46,518 bases of DNA from Olsenella_L sp051876355 (GCA_051876355.1 JBJEHU010000022.1:1-46518), one strand, 5' to 3'; positions 1 to 8,818 are shown, numbered from the stretch's first letter. The notes: generated by a model from the sequence alone, not told the origin. Numbers and translations: made by a program.

Positions 1-40
1 AGAAGATCTCCCTGCTCCATCTGGGGCAGGGAGATCTTCT
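1..40. terminator. Terminator hairpin downstream of dtd
   Basis: A perfect inverted repeat fills the first 40 bases: 15-base arms (AGAAGATCTCCCTGC and its complement) around a loop of about 10. It lies 3 bases beyond the dtd stop codon, which is on the minus strand. Each arm ends in a short T-rich stretch, so it could also stop transcription coming from the left, outside the window. Confidence 0.75.
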
Positions 41-42
41 CG

Positions 43-495
43 TCAGAGCGTTGCGGTATCGAGCCATATCGTGAAGGGACCCTTGTTCAGAAGCGACACG
101 TCCATCATCGCCCCGAACTCGCCGTGCCCTACCCGCTCCTCGCCGAGGTCGGCTCTCGCATCGTCGAGGAAGGCCTCATAGAGCCTGCGTGCGGGCTCAG
201 GCCTGGCAGCTCCCGTGAAGGAAGGCCTGTTGCCGTGGCTACAGTCGGCGCAGAGCGTGAACTGGCTCACGATGAGGACAGAACCGCCAATGTCTCTGAG
301 CGAGAGGTTCGTCTTGCCCTCGACATCCGGAAAGATCCTGAGCTTCAAGATCTTCTTCCAGAGGCGAAGAGCCTCTCTTTCCGTATCCTCGGGCACGACG
401 CCCAGAAAGATGCAGAGGCCGGGACCTGAAGACCCGACGAGCTTTCCTTCGACCGTGACCTCTGCATGGTCTATGAGCTGGATGAGCGCGCGCAC
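43..495 (-). CDS. dtd: D-aminoacyl-tRNA deacylase (DTD)
   Basis: A 150-residue cytoplasmic proofreading enzyme that hydrolyses D-aminoacyl-tRNAs (and glycyl-tRNA(Ala) in the family). The hallmark SQFT motif is at residues 77-80, followed by NRPSFTGAA (89-97). The C-terminal Gly-cisPro motif is present as NKGPFT (137-142), with Lys where many homologues have Asp. The GTG start was chosen because homology begins exactly there (VRALIQLIDHAEV). The open frame extends further upstream, but only as the shadow of the preceding gene. The start lies one base after the stop of the M32 carboxypeptidase gene, so the two are almost certainly co-transcribed and translationally coupled. Length matches the family (about 145-150). 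The assignment is firm. Confidence 0.95.
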   Translation of the reverse strand: MRALIQLIDHAEVTVEGKLVGSSGPGLCIFLGVVPEDTEREALRLWKKILKLRIFPDVEGKTNLSLRDIGGSVLIVSQFTLCADCSHGNRPSFTGAARPEPARRLYEAFLDDARADLGEERVGHGEFGAMMDVSLLNKGPFTIWLDTATL

Positions 496-496
496 A

Positions 497-2128
497 CTAC
501 ATCTCGATTCCGTAGAGGCGCGTGAACTTCTCGACGAGGTAGTCCGTATAGTAGGCCACGTTGAAGGGCTCGCCGCAGGCATTGACGACGATCTCTGCCG
601 GGTCGAACGTGCGGCCCCACTGCCAGACATGCTTCTTGAGCCAGTCGCGGATCGGCGCCAGGTCGCCCGTGGCAAGCACGCCGTCGAAGTCCATGCCCTC
701 TGCCATCATCTGGTGGCGGAACTGGGCACCATAGGCGCCGCCCAGAGCATAGGTCGGGAAGTAGCCGATGAGGCCATCTGCCCAGTGCGTATCCTGGAGC
801 GCGCCATGCGTGTAGTCGGGCACGCGCACACCGAGATACTTCTTGTAGCGGTCGGCCCAGAGCATCGGCACCTGCTGTGCCGTGATGTCGCCCTCCATCA
901 GGAGCTGCTCGATCTCGTAGCGGATGATGATGTGGAGGGGATAGGTGAGCTCGTCTGCCTCGGTACGGATGAGGCCGGGCTCGACGCGGTTTGCGGCCAT
1001 GTAGAACTGGCGGGCGCTCACACGCGAGAACTGGCCCGGGAAGTGCTTGCGCAGGAGCGCAAGGAGCGACGGCGCGAATGCCTCGGCGCGGCCGACATAG
1101 TTCTCGAAGAAGCGCGACTGTCCCTCATGCATGCCCATGGACGTGCCGCCCTTGAGCGACGTGTAGTTGAGGGCAGGGTCGACCCCGGTCTCGTAGAGGG
1201 CATGTCCTCCCTCGTGGAGCATCGTGTAGAGGTTCGAGAGCACGTCGTCCTCGTAGACGTGTGCTGCAATCATCGCGTAGTTCGTCGTTATGCCATCAGA
1301 GTAGGGATGCTCCGTCTTCGTGAGAACCATGACATCGGGGTCGAGGCCTTCGAGGTCCATGAGGTCGCGGGCAAGCGCCCACTGGCGCTCTGCCTCGAAG
1401 CGGCCTTCGACGACCCTGCGGGAGAGCTGGGGGCGCTGCGAGATCTCCTGGAGCAGCGGCACGACGCACTTCTTCACCTCGCGGAAGAAGTGATCATAGA
1501 ACGCACGGCTCGTGCCCTGCTCGAAATAGTCGAGCCAGACATCGTAGGGGTTCCGGTGCGGATCCTGGCAGGCGGCAAGGTGGCGCATAGCGTTGACGAC
1601 ACGGTCGAGATAGGGCTCGAAGCTTGCCCAGTCGTTTGCAGCCTTCGCGGCATGCCAGACAGCGCCGGACTCGGCGAGAAGGCGCGTGAAGGCAGCCTGG
1701 TCGGCGGCTGGCACATTCTCGAGACGGGCGCGCTCGCGCCTGAGCACGCGCACCTGTGCGCGCTGCGTGCGGTCAAGCAGAGCCGAGCTCCTCTGGAGAC
1801 GGTCGAGAAGCTCGCCTGTGTTCTTCGCGCACAGGAGCTCCTGGTCCTCCTCCTCGAGTATTGCCTGGGCCTCGCCGCGGTCATGGGTTGCCTTCACCGG
1901 ATCGATCGAAGGTCCGAAGCATCCCATCATCGTCTCGGCATAGCGGTGGCCATAGAGATGCATTTCGAGCGAATTCAGGGCGGCAAGGTCTGCCTTCGGG
2001 TTCATGACAGCGGCAGGGGAGGCAGCAGCAGGGACGCCTGCAGGTGCGGGTGCCGCCTCGGGTGCGGCCTTCTGGGAAGGCTCTGGCGCTGCATTCTGCT
2101 TCTCGTCGCTTTCGTTCGTATCAGCCAT
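497..2128 (-). CDS. M32 family carboxypeptidase (carboxypeptidase Taq)
   Basis: A 543-residue zinc metallocarboxypeptidase of family M32, expected to trim C-terminal residues from peptides in the cytoplasm. The zinc motif HEGGH is at residues 305-309, and the M32-specific HEGQSRFFEN block starts at 334. The start is the ATG preceded by GAGAGGAG; an ATG 21 bases further upstream is in frame but has a poorer ribosome site. The first 45 or so residues are Ala/Pro/Glu-rich low complexity, absent from typical M32 enzymes (about 500 residues), so the catalytic fold probably begins near residue 42. No signal peptide is visible. dtd follows after one base. The assignment is firm; substrate preference cannot be read from sequence. 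Confidence 0.93.
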   Translation of the reverse strand: MADTNESDEKQNAAPEPSQKAAPEAAPAPAGVPAAASPAAVMNPKADLAALNSLEMHLYGHRYAETMMGCFGPSIDPVKATHDRGEAQAILEEEDQELLCAKNTGELLDRLQRSSALLDRTQRAQVRVLRRERARLENVPAADQAAFTRLLAESGAVWHAAKAANDWASFEPYLDRVVNAMRHLAACQDPHRNPYDVWLDYFEQGTSRAFYDHFFREVKKCVVPLLQEISQRPQLSRRVVEGRFEAERQWALARDLMDLEGLDPDVMVLTKTEHPYSDGITTNYAMIAAHVYEDDVLSNLYTMLHEGGHALYETGVDPALNYTSLKGGTSMGMHEGQSRFFENYVGRAEAFAPSLLALLRKHFPGQFSRVSARQFYMAANRVEPGLIRTEADELTYPLHIIIRYEIEQLLMEGDITAQQVPMLWADRYKKYLGVRVPDYTHGALQDTHWADGLIGYFPTYALGGAYGAQFRHQMMAEGMDFDGVLATGDLAPIRDWLKKHVWQWGRTFDPAEIVVNACGEPFNVAYYTDYLVEKFTRLYGIEM

Positions 2129-2371
2129 ATCGAAACTCCTCTCGCGCATCCTGCGCGCTCATGCCAGTGAACACCCTTCAGTGTAGCCTGAGACATGGCA
2201 AGGCTGCATCCACATCGCGGGATACGCTCCAAGACGGCAGACAGACGGCCATTCATGAACCTCATGAACCAATCATGTCGCAGGAAGTGCCATTGCGGGA
2301 TATCTCGCTTTCAGTTCCTCCTCCATGGTCCATACTTGGAGTCCCGGAAACGTTTACGGAAGGAAGATCCG

Positions 2372-3316
2372 ATGAAGTACGTATTGGGCATCGATGTAGG
2401 CGGAACGTCCATCAAGGCAGGTATCTTCACGCTCGAAGGCCAGCTCAAGGCAGTCCGCACGATTCCGACCTCCGACCTCACGACGCCTGAGGCATTCGCT
2501 GGAGTGACCGACGGCCTCACGAACCTTGTCTCCTCGGTCGATGGGGCGATCACGGATGTGGATGCCGTCGGACTCGATATCCCCGGACCGGTCGATGCGA
2601 ATGGCAAGGTCGGCTTCCTTCCGAACATCAAGCTCGATCCCGACGGCCTCAAGAATGCCCTCAAGGAGACGTTCTTCCAGGCACGCCTTGCCTTCGTGAA
2701 CGATGCGAATGCCGCAGCGCTCGGCGAGATGTGGATGGGCGGCGCCAAGGGCGTCAAGAACTTCATCATGATCACGCTCGGCACGGGCGTCGGCGGCGGC
2801 GTCGTGCTCAATGGCCAGCTTGTGGCAGGCGCCAATGGTGCCGGCGGCGAGCTCGGACACCTGACGATGAACTACGACGAGACGCGCACGTGCGGCTGCG
2901 GCCGCCATGGCTGCCTCGAGCAGTATGCAAGCGCCTCCGGCATCGTGACGCTCTACAAGGAAGCCTGCGAGAAGGCAGGCAAGGAGCCCTGCGCGCTCTC
3001 CGGCCGCTCCGATTCCTACTCTGTCTTCAAGGCCATGGCGGCAGGGGACGAGTGCGCCCGCGAGGCCATCTCCCAGATGCTCGAGTATCTTGCCCGTGCA
3101 ATGGCCCAGCTCTCCTGTGCGGTCGATCCTGAGGCTTTCGTAATCGGCGGCGGCGTCGTCGGTTCGTTCGATGTCTTCAAGGACGAGCTCACAGAGCGAT
3201 TCCAGGCACACTGCCTCCCGATCTGCAGGAACACGAAGATCGTGCCGGCAGACCTCGGCAACCAGGCCGGCATGTACGGTGCTGCGCTCTGCGCGCTTTC
3301 CGCAGAGGACGAATAG
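2372..3316 (+). CDS. ROK-family glucokinase-type sugar kinase
   Basis: A 314-residue ROK kinase that most likely phosphorylates glucose or a related hexose with ATP. The phosphate-binding motif DVGGTSIKAG is at residues 8-17, the catalytic Asp in VNDANAA at 111, and the ELGH motif at 160-163. The ROK zinc cluster is CGCGRHGCLE, with Cys174, Cys176 and Cys181 plus His163. There is no N-terminal winged helix, so this is a kinase and not a ROK repressor. The start is the ATG behind GGAAGGA at 2358-2364; the open frame runs further upstream without coding character. It is monocistronic and closed by a strong hairpin at 3337-3372. Glucose is inferred from similarity; N-acetylhexosamines cannot be excluded. 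Confidence 0.9.
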   Translation: MKYVLGIDVGGTSIKAGIFTLEGQLKAVRTIPTSDLTTPEAFAGVTDGLTNLVSSVDGAITDVDAVGLDIPGPVDANGKVGFLPNIKLDPDGLKNALKETFFQARLAFVNDANAAALGEMWMGGAKGVKNFIMITLGTGVGGGVVLNGQLVAGANGAGGELGHLTMNYDETRTCGCGRHGCLEQYASASGIVTLYKEACEKAGKEPCALSGRSDSYSVFKAMAAGDECAREAISQMLEYLARAMAQLSCAVDPEAFVIGGGVVGSFDVFKDELTERFQAHCLPICRNTKIVPADLGNQAGMYGAALCALSAEDE

Positions 3317-3336
3317 GCATCTCCTCAAGGCATGCA

Positions 3337-3376
3337 AAGGAGGCTGCAGCTCATGTGGGCTGCAGCCTCCTTCTTT
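3337..3376. terminator. Bidirectional terminator between ROK kinase and arcA
   Basis: The stem GGAGGCTGCAG pairs with CTGCAGCCTCC across a loop of about 10 bases, flanked by AAA on the left and TTCTTT on the right. It sits between the convergent ROK kinase (plus) and arcA (minus) genes and can serve both. Confidence 0.85.
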
Positions 3377-3395
3377 CATATCGGGGCGTATCTTC

Positions 3396-4601
3396 CTACA
3401 GCAGGTCGCGCACGAGCGGCATGCTCATGCAGTGCGTGCCGCCGCGTCCGCGCGAGAGCTCGCCCGAGGGGAACGTGTGGACCGTGATGCCGGCCTTGTC
3501 GAGGAGATCGAGCGTAATCGGCGTGCGCTCATAGCCGACGACCTCGCCTGGGGCGATGGCAAGGACATTCGCGCCGAGGTTCCAGAGCTCCCACTCCGTA
3601 TCGACGGGATCGTCTCCGCCGCAGGGGATGAGGCGCACGTCGGGGTTGCCGGTCGCCTGGGCAAGCGCTGTGTGCCAGTCCTTGCCGACATAGTCATAGC
3701 CGACGCCCGTCGGTGCCGGGAAGAGACGGTAGATGTCGGTCGTGCCGTCGATCAAAGGGTTGTAGAGGAACGTATCCACGTCGACCATCGAGAGCGAGAT
3801 ATCGAGGTGCATCGAGGCACGGTGCATGCCGATATCGAAGGCATAGACCTCCTTGTAGCCGCGCTCGAAGAGGCTGTGCGCGATGTATTCGATTGCCACG
3901 GGGCTCGTGCGCTCGGAGCAGCCGATGATGACAGAATGGTCGGAGAGGACAAGGACATCGCCGCCCTCGATGCGCTGCGGGAACGAGAGGTCGTAGAGGT
4001 CCTCTTCTGTCGTGTCCGCAAACTCCTTCGCATGCTTGCGCACATAGCGCAGCACGATCGCCTCGCGCTTTCTGACGCGCTTCTCCATGTGGGAGTAGAT
4101 CACGTCGTGGCCAAGCGAGATCGAGTTGTCGCGCATGAAGTAGATGTTCGGAAGCGGACACACGGCGAAGACGGCTTCGCGGGCACCGAGGTTTCCGAAC
4201 GACGTCACGTCCTGGAGGCGTGGATCGTCGCTCCTGATGCCGCAGAGCACGGTCTCGACGAGCTCATCTGCCGTCATGCGCAGATAGAGGTCTTCGAGCT
4301 TCTCCACGAGGGCGGGGCTTGTGATGTGCGAGGCCTCGAGGAACTCCGAGACGAACTCATAGCGCACCTTCGGGGACTCGAAGGCAGACTTCATGAGGTC
4401 AGTGAGATAGAGGACCTCGACGCCAGCATCCGTCAGGATCTTGGCAAAGGCATCGTGTTCCTTCTGGGCTTCGGCCAGATATGGCGTATCTTCGAAGAGC
4501 ATGCCCTGGAGCTGGGAGGGAAGCACCTGGCAGAGCTCGCGTCCAGGCCGGTGGAGCATCACCTTTCTGAGACGTCCTATCTCCGAATACACCTGTGTCA
4601 T
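3396..4601 (-). CDS. arcA: Arginine deiminase
   Basis: A 401-residue arginine deiminase that hydrolyses L-arginine to citrulline and ammonia, the first step of the ADI route for ATP and acid resistance. All catalytic positions of the family are visible: Asp158 (in FMRDN), Glu212 (EGGD), His265 and Asp267 (HLD), and the nucleophile Cys391 in GGTHCMSMP near the C-terminus. The usual F-x-RDP block reads FMRDN here. The start is the ATG (MTQVYSEIGRL) preceded by GGAGG; the frame extends upstream without homology. No arcB, arcC or arcD lies next to it, so the rest of the pathway must be elsewhere. It is monocistronic, transcribed divergently from the HAD gene at 4834. Confidence 0.93.
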   Translation of the reverse strand: MTQVYSEIGRLRKVMLHRPGRELCQVLPSQLQGMLFEDTPYLAEAQKEHDAFAKILTDAGVEVLYLTDLMKSAFESPKVRYEFVSEFLEASHITSPALVEKLEDLYLRMTADELVETVLCGIRSDDPRLQDVTSFGNLGAREAVFAVCPLPNIYFMRDNSISLGHDVIYSHMEKRVRKREAIVLRYVRKHAKEFADTTEEDLYDLSFPQRIEGGDVLVLSDHSVIIGCSERTSPVAIEYIAHSLFERGYKEVYAFDIGMHRASMHLDISLSMVDVDTFLYNPLIDGTTDIYRLFPAPTGVGYDYVGKDWHTALAQATGNPDVRLIPCGGDDPVDTEWELWNLGANVLAIAPGEVVGYERTPITLDLLDKAGITVHTFPSGELSRGRGGTHCMSMPLVRDLL

Positions 4602-4797
4602 ACAAGGCCTCCGCTCTCTTCCCGGGTACAGGTTCCCTTTGCCGACGCTGTCTAATCTACAACATACCCATCCAGGCAAAGCCAAGCGAAAGGCAGCCGA
4701 AACGTGACGGTCCGAAAGCACTGTGTCGTGTTTCTGCACCTTTTCCTGCCTGTTTCGCCCTGTCCGGCAGACGGGCATGGCACAGCACCTGCCCCGG

Positions 4798-4803
4798 TAT
4801 ACT
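4798..4803 (+). promoter_or_regulatory. Candidate -10 box for the HAD/NIF3 gene group
   Basis: TATACT lies 31 bases upstream of the HAD start at 4834 in the 232-base divergent gap with arcA. I see no good -35 at the normal distance, so this is only a candidate. Confidence 0.35.
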
Positions 4804-4833
4804 CTTGTGGGGAGAGGCGCGGGAGGCTAGGCA

Positions 4834-5622
4834 ATGGATGTGGCATTCTTCGATATCGACAATACGCTGACATGGCGGGACCCGAAGACCGGCTGGGGAA
4901 ACGAGGCCACGCCGGCTTCGAAGGATGCGATCAGGCGCTTCTGCGCGTCAGGCAACGTCGCTCTGCTCTCGACGGGAAGGGCTCCGCAGGGTGTGCCCCA
5001 ATGCCTCCAGGATCTGCCGTTTTCCGGCATGCTCTGCTTCGATGGAGCGCTGGCGCTGCTCGATGGCAGGCGGGTATCTGCGCATTTCATCCCGCACGAG
5101 GACCTCGAAGAGGCGCTCTCTGAGGTACGCCAGCACGATATGGGGATTCTCTTCAGCGGTCCTGAAGGCAGGGCGTTTGCCGGCGAGCGGCGAGGCTTCG
5201 AATGGAATGCAAAGCAGGTCGAGAGCATGGACGACCTGCTTCAGGTCATGCCTTCGCTCGAGGTCGGAAAGCTCGCCTTTCGCTACTACGACCTTCCGCA
5301 CTACCAGGAAAGCAGCTTCTTCCAGACGCATTTTGCCTGCTACCAGTCGGCGCCTGACTACTTCGAACTCGTCTGCCCCGGTGTCGGCAAGGATGCGGCG
5401 GCACATGACCTCGTGCATGCGCTCGAACAAGAGGGAAGGCACGTCGGCCGCACGCTTGCATTCGGCGATTCGGAAAACGATATCCCGCTCCTGCGCGCTG
5501 CCGATGTCGCAGTGGCGATGGGCAACGCATCCCAGGCAGCAAAGGATGCCGCGACTCTCGTGACAGACGATGTGCACCACGACGGCGTCGCCCATGCGCT
5601 GGCACGCCTCGGCTATATCTAG
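4834..5622 (+). CDS. HAD-superfamily Cof-type phosphatase
   Basis: A 262-residue haloacid dehalogenase-like hydrolase of the Cof (type IIB cap) class, presumed to remove phosphate from small sugar or nucleotide phosphates. Motif I is DIDNT (Asp7 and Asp9), motif II is STGR at 46-49, the motif III lysine is probably Lys186, and motif IV is GDSENDIPLL from 211. The start is the ATG after GGAGGC. It is the first of three close-packed genes (two HADs and a NIF3-like protein, gaps of 24 and 11 bases), which suggests one transcript. Substrate cannot be assigned. Confidence 0.85.
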   Translation: MDVAFFDIDNTLTWRDPKTGWGNEATPASKDAIRRFCASGNVALLSTGRAPQGVPQCLQDLPFSGMLCFDGALALLDGRRVSAHFIPHEDLEEALSEVRQHDMGILFSGPEGRAFAGERRGFEWNAKQVESMDDLLQVMPSLEVGKLAFRYYDLPHYQESSFFQTHFACYQSAPDYFELVCPGVGKDAAAHDLVHALEQEGRHVGRTLAFGDSENDIPLLRAADVAVAMGNASQAAKDAATLVTDDVHHDGVAHALARLGYI

Positions 5623-5646
5623 GACCTGAAGCAGAAAGAGGATGCA

Positions 5647-6495
5647 GTGAAAGAGATTGCAGCGGATGGCAGCGTGCACGAGTGCCGCCTCATCCTTTCC
5701 GATATGGACAATACGATCCTGCCGAAAGGGGAGAAGACCGTAAGCGTGCGCACGCATGAGGCGTTCCGGAAGGCGCTTTCTGCTGGCATTCCGATAGGCC
5801 CTTCCTCGGGCAGGGCGAGAAGCTGGGTGCCGCCGATGTTTGCAGGGGATGAGGAGTGCTGCGCCACGGCAGTCGCCACAAACGGCCTCGAGGTCTATCT
5901 CGAGGGTACGTGCATCCATCATGAATACTTCAGCCACAAGGCGCTCTCGGGCCTTCTGGACGTGCTCTCGTCCCATCCAGGCTGTGGCCTTCTCTGCTTC
6001 ACAGACAAGGTGCCCTATCTTGTGAGAGGGACGCGCGAGGAGCTGTCTGAATCCTTCCCGGCATATGCCGAAGCGGCCAGGATGACCGAAGGATTGCCTG
6101 AGGGCAAGATCACGAAGACGAACGTGTTCTGCCCCGGCATCACGCGCCCCGAGACGCAGGAGCTCGTCGATGCGCTGGGGGAGGAGGCAGAAGGCCTCGA
6201 CTTCGATCTCGCATTCCCGGGATACCTCAATGTGATGCCTGCCGGCTGGAACAAGGGCCACGGAATCGAGGTGCTCTGCGAGGCCCTTGGCTGCACGACC
6301 GATGAGGTCGTCGTCTTCGGCGATGCGAACAACGACCTCGCGATGTTCGATGTCGTAAAGAACTCTGTCGCTGTCTCGAATGCGACCGAGGAGGCAGCGG
6401 CTGCTGCGAAGTGGCATATCGGTGCCTGTGCAGACGATGCAGTCGCCGAAGCGATCGAGGCGCTTGCTGACGGCATCTGGCCGTTCACGGCGTGA
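5647..6495 (+). CDS. HAD-superfamily Cof-type phosphatase (second copy)
   Basis: A 282-residue HAD hydrolase, a distant paralogue of its upstream neighbour. Motif I is DMDNT at residues 19-23, a GRAR segment stands at motif II, and motif IV is GDANNDLAMF near the C-terminus. Translation begins at GTG (VKEIAADGS) behind AGAGGA; no in-frame ATG fits. The two HADs differ clearly in sequence, so they are probably not interchangeable. Type IIB HADs act on phosphosugars or pyridoxal phosphate; I cannot choose among these. The stop overlaps a GTG at 6492 that could start the next gene, but a better start lies at 6507. Confidence 0.83.
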   Translation: MKEIAADGSVHECRLILSDMDNTILPKGEKTVSVRTHEAFRKALSAGIPIGPSSGRARSWVPPMFAGDEECCATAVATNGLEVYLEGTCIHHEYFSHKALSGLLDVLSSHPGCGLLCFTDKVPYLVRGTREELSESFPAYAEAARMTEGLPEGKITKTNVFCPGITRPETQELVDALGEEAEGLDFDLAFPGYLNVMPAGWNKGHGIEVLCEALGCTTDEVVVFGDANNDLAMFDVVKNSVAVSNATEEAAAAAKWHIGACADDAVAEAIEALADGIWPFTA

Positions 6496-6506
6496 AGGAG
6501 CCTGCT

Positions 6507-7403
6507 ATGAAGATTGCCGAGGCGATAGAGAGGGCCAAGGGCTTCTGCCGGGGCATCGATGCCTGGACCGGGCTTCCGATAGAGGAAGCGACGACCCGCG
6601 ACAAGGTGACATATGGACAAGAGCATCTCGAAGAGGAGTGTACCGGCATCGTCTGCTGCCTCTGGGCGACGTCTGACGTGGTCCGCGAAGCTGCCCGGCG
6701 CGGTGCCAACCTCATCATCTGCCACGAGGCGCTCTTCTGGAACCATGGGGACAGGCAGGATGTGCTCGCGGGCAATGCGGTCTTTGCTGCGAAGAGAGAG
6801 CTCCTCGATGGCTGGGGAGGTGCCGTCTGGCGCTGCCATGACTTCATCCACTCCGGCGTACCGATAGATGGCGGGAAGTATGCTGATGGCATCTTCTATG
6901 GGTTTGCCCAGAAGATGGGCTGGCACGAATATCGTGTGGGCAATGTGCCTGCCTCGAGGGATTTCCTGATCCCGGAAATGACGGGACGCGAGCTGGCGGG
7001 AAATATCGTCTCTGCCCTCGGGCTTTCTGGCACACGTCTTATAGGCGATGCAGATGCTTCCGTCGCGCGGATCCAGATACCGATGCATGTGATGGGCAAT
7101 GCAGAAGCCGATACGGCAGAGATTGCCACGATCGAGCAGGAAGGCATCGATGCGCTTGTGACGATGGAGTTCTGCGACTTCACGGTCAGCGAATACATCC
7201 GCGATGCAGCGCTGCTTGGAAAGGGCAAGTGTGCCATCGCGGTAGGCCATTTCAACCTCGAGGAGCCGGGCATGGAGTGCATGGCGGGATGGCTGCCGGA
7301 GGCGCTCGGGACGGATTCCGTACCGGTAGGCTTCGCGTCCATGGGGGATACATACCAGTACGTCCTGCCATGTCGGGACGACTCGATGCAGCGGCAGATG
7401 TAA
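6507..7403 (+). CDS. NIF3-like dinuclear metal-centre protein
   Basis: A 298-residue member of the NIF3/YbgI/YqfO family, hexameric proteins with two metal ions in the core. The metal-binding ANLIICHEALFWN segment lies in the N-terminal half, and a second cluster (GHFNLEEPGME) near the C-terminus supplies the other ligands. The start is the ATG behind AAGGAG six bases upstream; an in-frame GTG at 6492 overlaps the previous stop and has no ribosome site. The biochemical role of the family is unsettled (GTP cyclohydrolase-like and metal-chaperone activities have been proposed), so only the family is assigned. It probably shares a transcript with the two HAD genes. Confidence 0.82.
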   Translation: MKIAEAIERAKGFCRGIDAWTGLPIEEATTRDKVTYGQEHLEEECTGIVCCLWATSDVVREAARRGANLIICHEALFWNHGDRQDVLAGNAVFAAKRELLDGWGGAVWRCHDFIHSGVPIDGGKYADGIFYGFAQKMGWHEYRVGNVPASRDFLIPEMTGRELAGNIVSALGLSGTRLIGDADASVARIQIPMHVMGNAEADTAEIATIEQEGIDALVTMEFCDFTVSEYIRDAALLGKGKCAIAVGHFNLEEPGMECMAGWLPEALGTDSVPVGFASMGDTYQYVLPCRDDSMQRQM

Positions 7404-7449
7404 ACAGAAGGGAAATGTTCATATATTCGGATACAAGTCCGGATGCCTG

Positions 7450-7460
7450 TGCTAAGCTTG
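7450..7460 (+). promoter_or_regulatory. Extended -10 promoter of the pheST T-box leader
   Basis: TGCTAAGCTTG is an extended -10 (TG-n-TAAGCT) placed just before the T-box leader. No -35 is recognisable. The identical 11-mer occurs at 42276 before the DUF2207 gene. Confidence 0.45.
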
Positions 7461-7466
7461 CCCACA

Positions 7467-7732
7467 GGCAATGACGGAGAGGTTCGTCTGCCGCGTAGCT
7501 GGAGGACAGAGAAGGGACCCTAGGCTGAGAGGTCCTCGCGAAGGCTGGCGGACGAAGTTCACTCCACCAGCTGCAACCTGAACGCATCTGCCAGTAGGGA
7601 AGCCGTCTGCTCCACGGAACGGAGCTCAACGAGTGGGCGCTCGCGACGCACAAAGCGTGCAGTGTCAATCAAGGTGGTACCGCGGTCATGAGGCCGTCCT
7701 TGAGCAGTAGTGCTCGAGGACGGCTTTTTCTA
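7467..7732 (+). ncRNA. T-box riboswitch, phenylalanine type
   Basis: A roughly 265-base leader directly ahead of pheS. The conserved T-box AAGGTGGTACCGCGG is at 7671-7685 and pairs with the CCA end of uncharged tRNA. A terminator follows at 7693-7729: a 14-base-pair stem with a GTAG loop, then TTTTT. The likely specifier codon is TTC at 7558-7560, in the sequence GAAGTTCAC, which reads phenylalanine and agrees with the genes controlled. Uncharged tRNA(Phe) should stabilise the antiterminator and switch on pheST. The leader ends about 20 bases before the pheS start. The class is certain; the specifier position is inferred. Confidence 0.92.
7693..7729 (+). terminator. T-box regulated intrinsic terminator
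   Basis: GCCGTCCTTGAGCA pairs with TGCTCGAGGACGGC (one G-T wobble) around the loop GTAG and is followed by five Ts. The 5' arm competes with the T-box antiterminator. Confidence 0.9.
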
Positions 7733-7750
7733 TGGAAGGGGCAAATCGGT

Positions 7751-8818
7751 ATGGCAATGAACGATGACCTCACATCGATTCAGGATCAGGTGCGCGAAGG
7801 CGTTGCCAAGGCGCTCACGCCTGAAGCGCTGGAGGAGCTGCGCGTCCAGATTCTCGGCAGGAAGGGCAGCCTGACCCAGGTCATGCACCAGATGGGCAAG
7901 CTCGATCCTGAGGAGCGCCCGATCATGGGCAAGATGGCAAACGACGTGCGTGCGCAGGTCGTTGCTGCCATCGAGAAGCGCAAGATCGAGATCACGAAGG
8001 AGGTCCTGCGCTCCCGCTTCGCGGCAGAGTCGACCGATGTCACGCTGCCGGGCCGCGTGAAGCCGCTTGGCACCGAGCATCTGATCTCCCAGATCCGTGA
8101 GGAGATCGAGGACATCTTCTGCGGCATGGGCTATACCGTCGAGGATGGCCCGTTCGTCGAGACGACGTACTACAACTTCACGGCACTCAATGCCCCTGAG
8201 GACCATCCGTCCCGTTCCTCGAAGGATACGTTCTACGTCGTGGACAACGCTCCTGAAGGCAAGGAGCAGCATGTGCTCGGCGAGTCCGACGTGCTGCTGC
8301 GCACGCAGACCTCCGGCGTCCAGGTCCATGTGATGGAGAACAGGAAGCCCCCGATCTATATGATCTGCCCGGGCACGGTCTTCCGTCCGGATACGGCAGA
8401 TGCGAACCACCTGCCCCAGTTCACGCAGGTCGAAGGCCTCGTCGTCGACGAGGGCATCACGTTCGGCGACCTCAAGGGCACGCTCGACTACTTCACGCGC
8501 GAGATCTTCGGCAAGGACCGTGCGACCCGCTACCGTCCGCACTTCTTCCCGTTCACGGAGCCGAGCTGCGAAGTCGATGTCTCCTGCGGCGTCTGCGGCG
8601 GCAAGGGCTGCCGCTTCTGCAAGGGCACGGGCTGGCTCGAGATCCTGGGCTGCGGCATGGTGGACCCGAACGTCTTCCGCTACTGCGGCATCGACCCGGA
8701 GAAGTACACCGGCTTTGCCTTCGGCATCGGCGTCGAGCGCGTGGCAGCACTGCGCTACGACCTGCCCGATCTCCGCATGCTGATGACCGGCGACAAGAGG
8801 TTCCTGTCCCAGTTCTAA
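7751..8818 (+). CDS. pheS: Phenylalanyl-tRNA synthetase alpha subunit
   Basis: A 355-residue catalytic subunit of the heterotetrameric class II synthetase that charges tRNA(Phe). The N-terminal coiled coil (about residues 1-90) is followed by the class II core, with motif 2 around FRPDTADANHLPQF and motif 3 at GFAFGIGVERVAALRY. The family's Cys-rich insertion (CGVCGGKGCRFC) and TGWLEILG lie between them. The start is the first ATG of ATGGCAATG, 10 bases after AAGGGG. The frame runs upstream into the T-box terminator and was trimmed. It forms an operon with pheT 48 bases downstream. Confidence 0.97.
   Translation: MAMNDDLTSIQDQVREGVAKALTPEALEELRVQILGRKGSLTQVMHQMGKLDPEERPIMGKMANDVRAQVVAAIEKRKIEITKEVLRSRFAAESTDVTLPGRVKPLGTEHLISQIREEIEDIFCGMGYTVEDGPFVETTYYNFTALNAPEDHPSRSSKDTFYVVDNAPEGKEQHVLGESDVLLRTQTSGVQVHVMENRKPPIYMICPGTVFRPDTADANHLPQFTQVEGLVVDEGITFGDLKGTLDYFTREIFGKDRATRYRPHFFPFTEPSCEVDVSCGVCGGKGCRFCKGTGWLEILGCGMVDPNVFRYCGIDPEKYTGFAFGIGVERVAALRYDLPDLRMLMTGDKRFLSQF

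Noticed and set aside
215..2170. Long plus-strand open frame of 651 codons
   Set aside because: It is antisense to the M32 carboxypeptidase and dtd genes, which have clear motifs. Its own sequence has no family-like segments; high GC produces such mirror frames.
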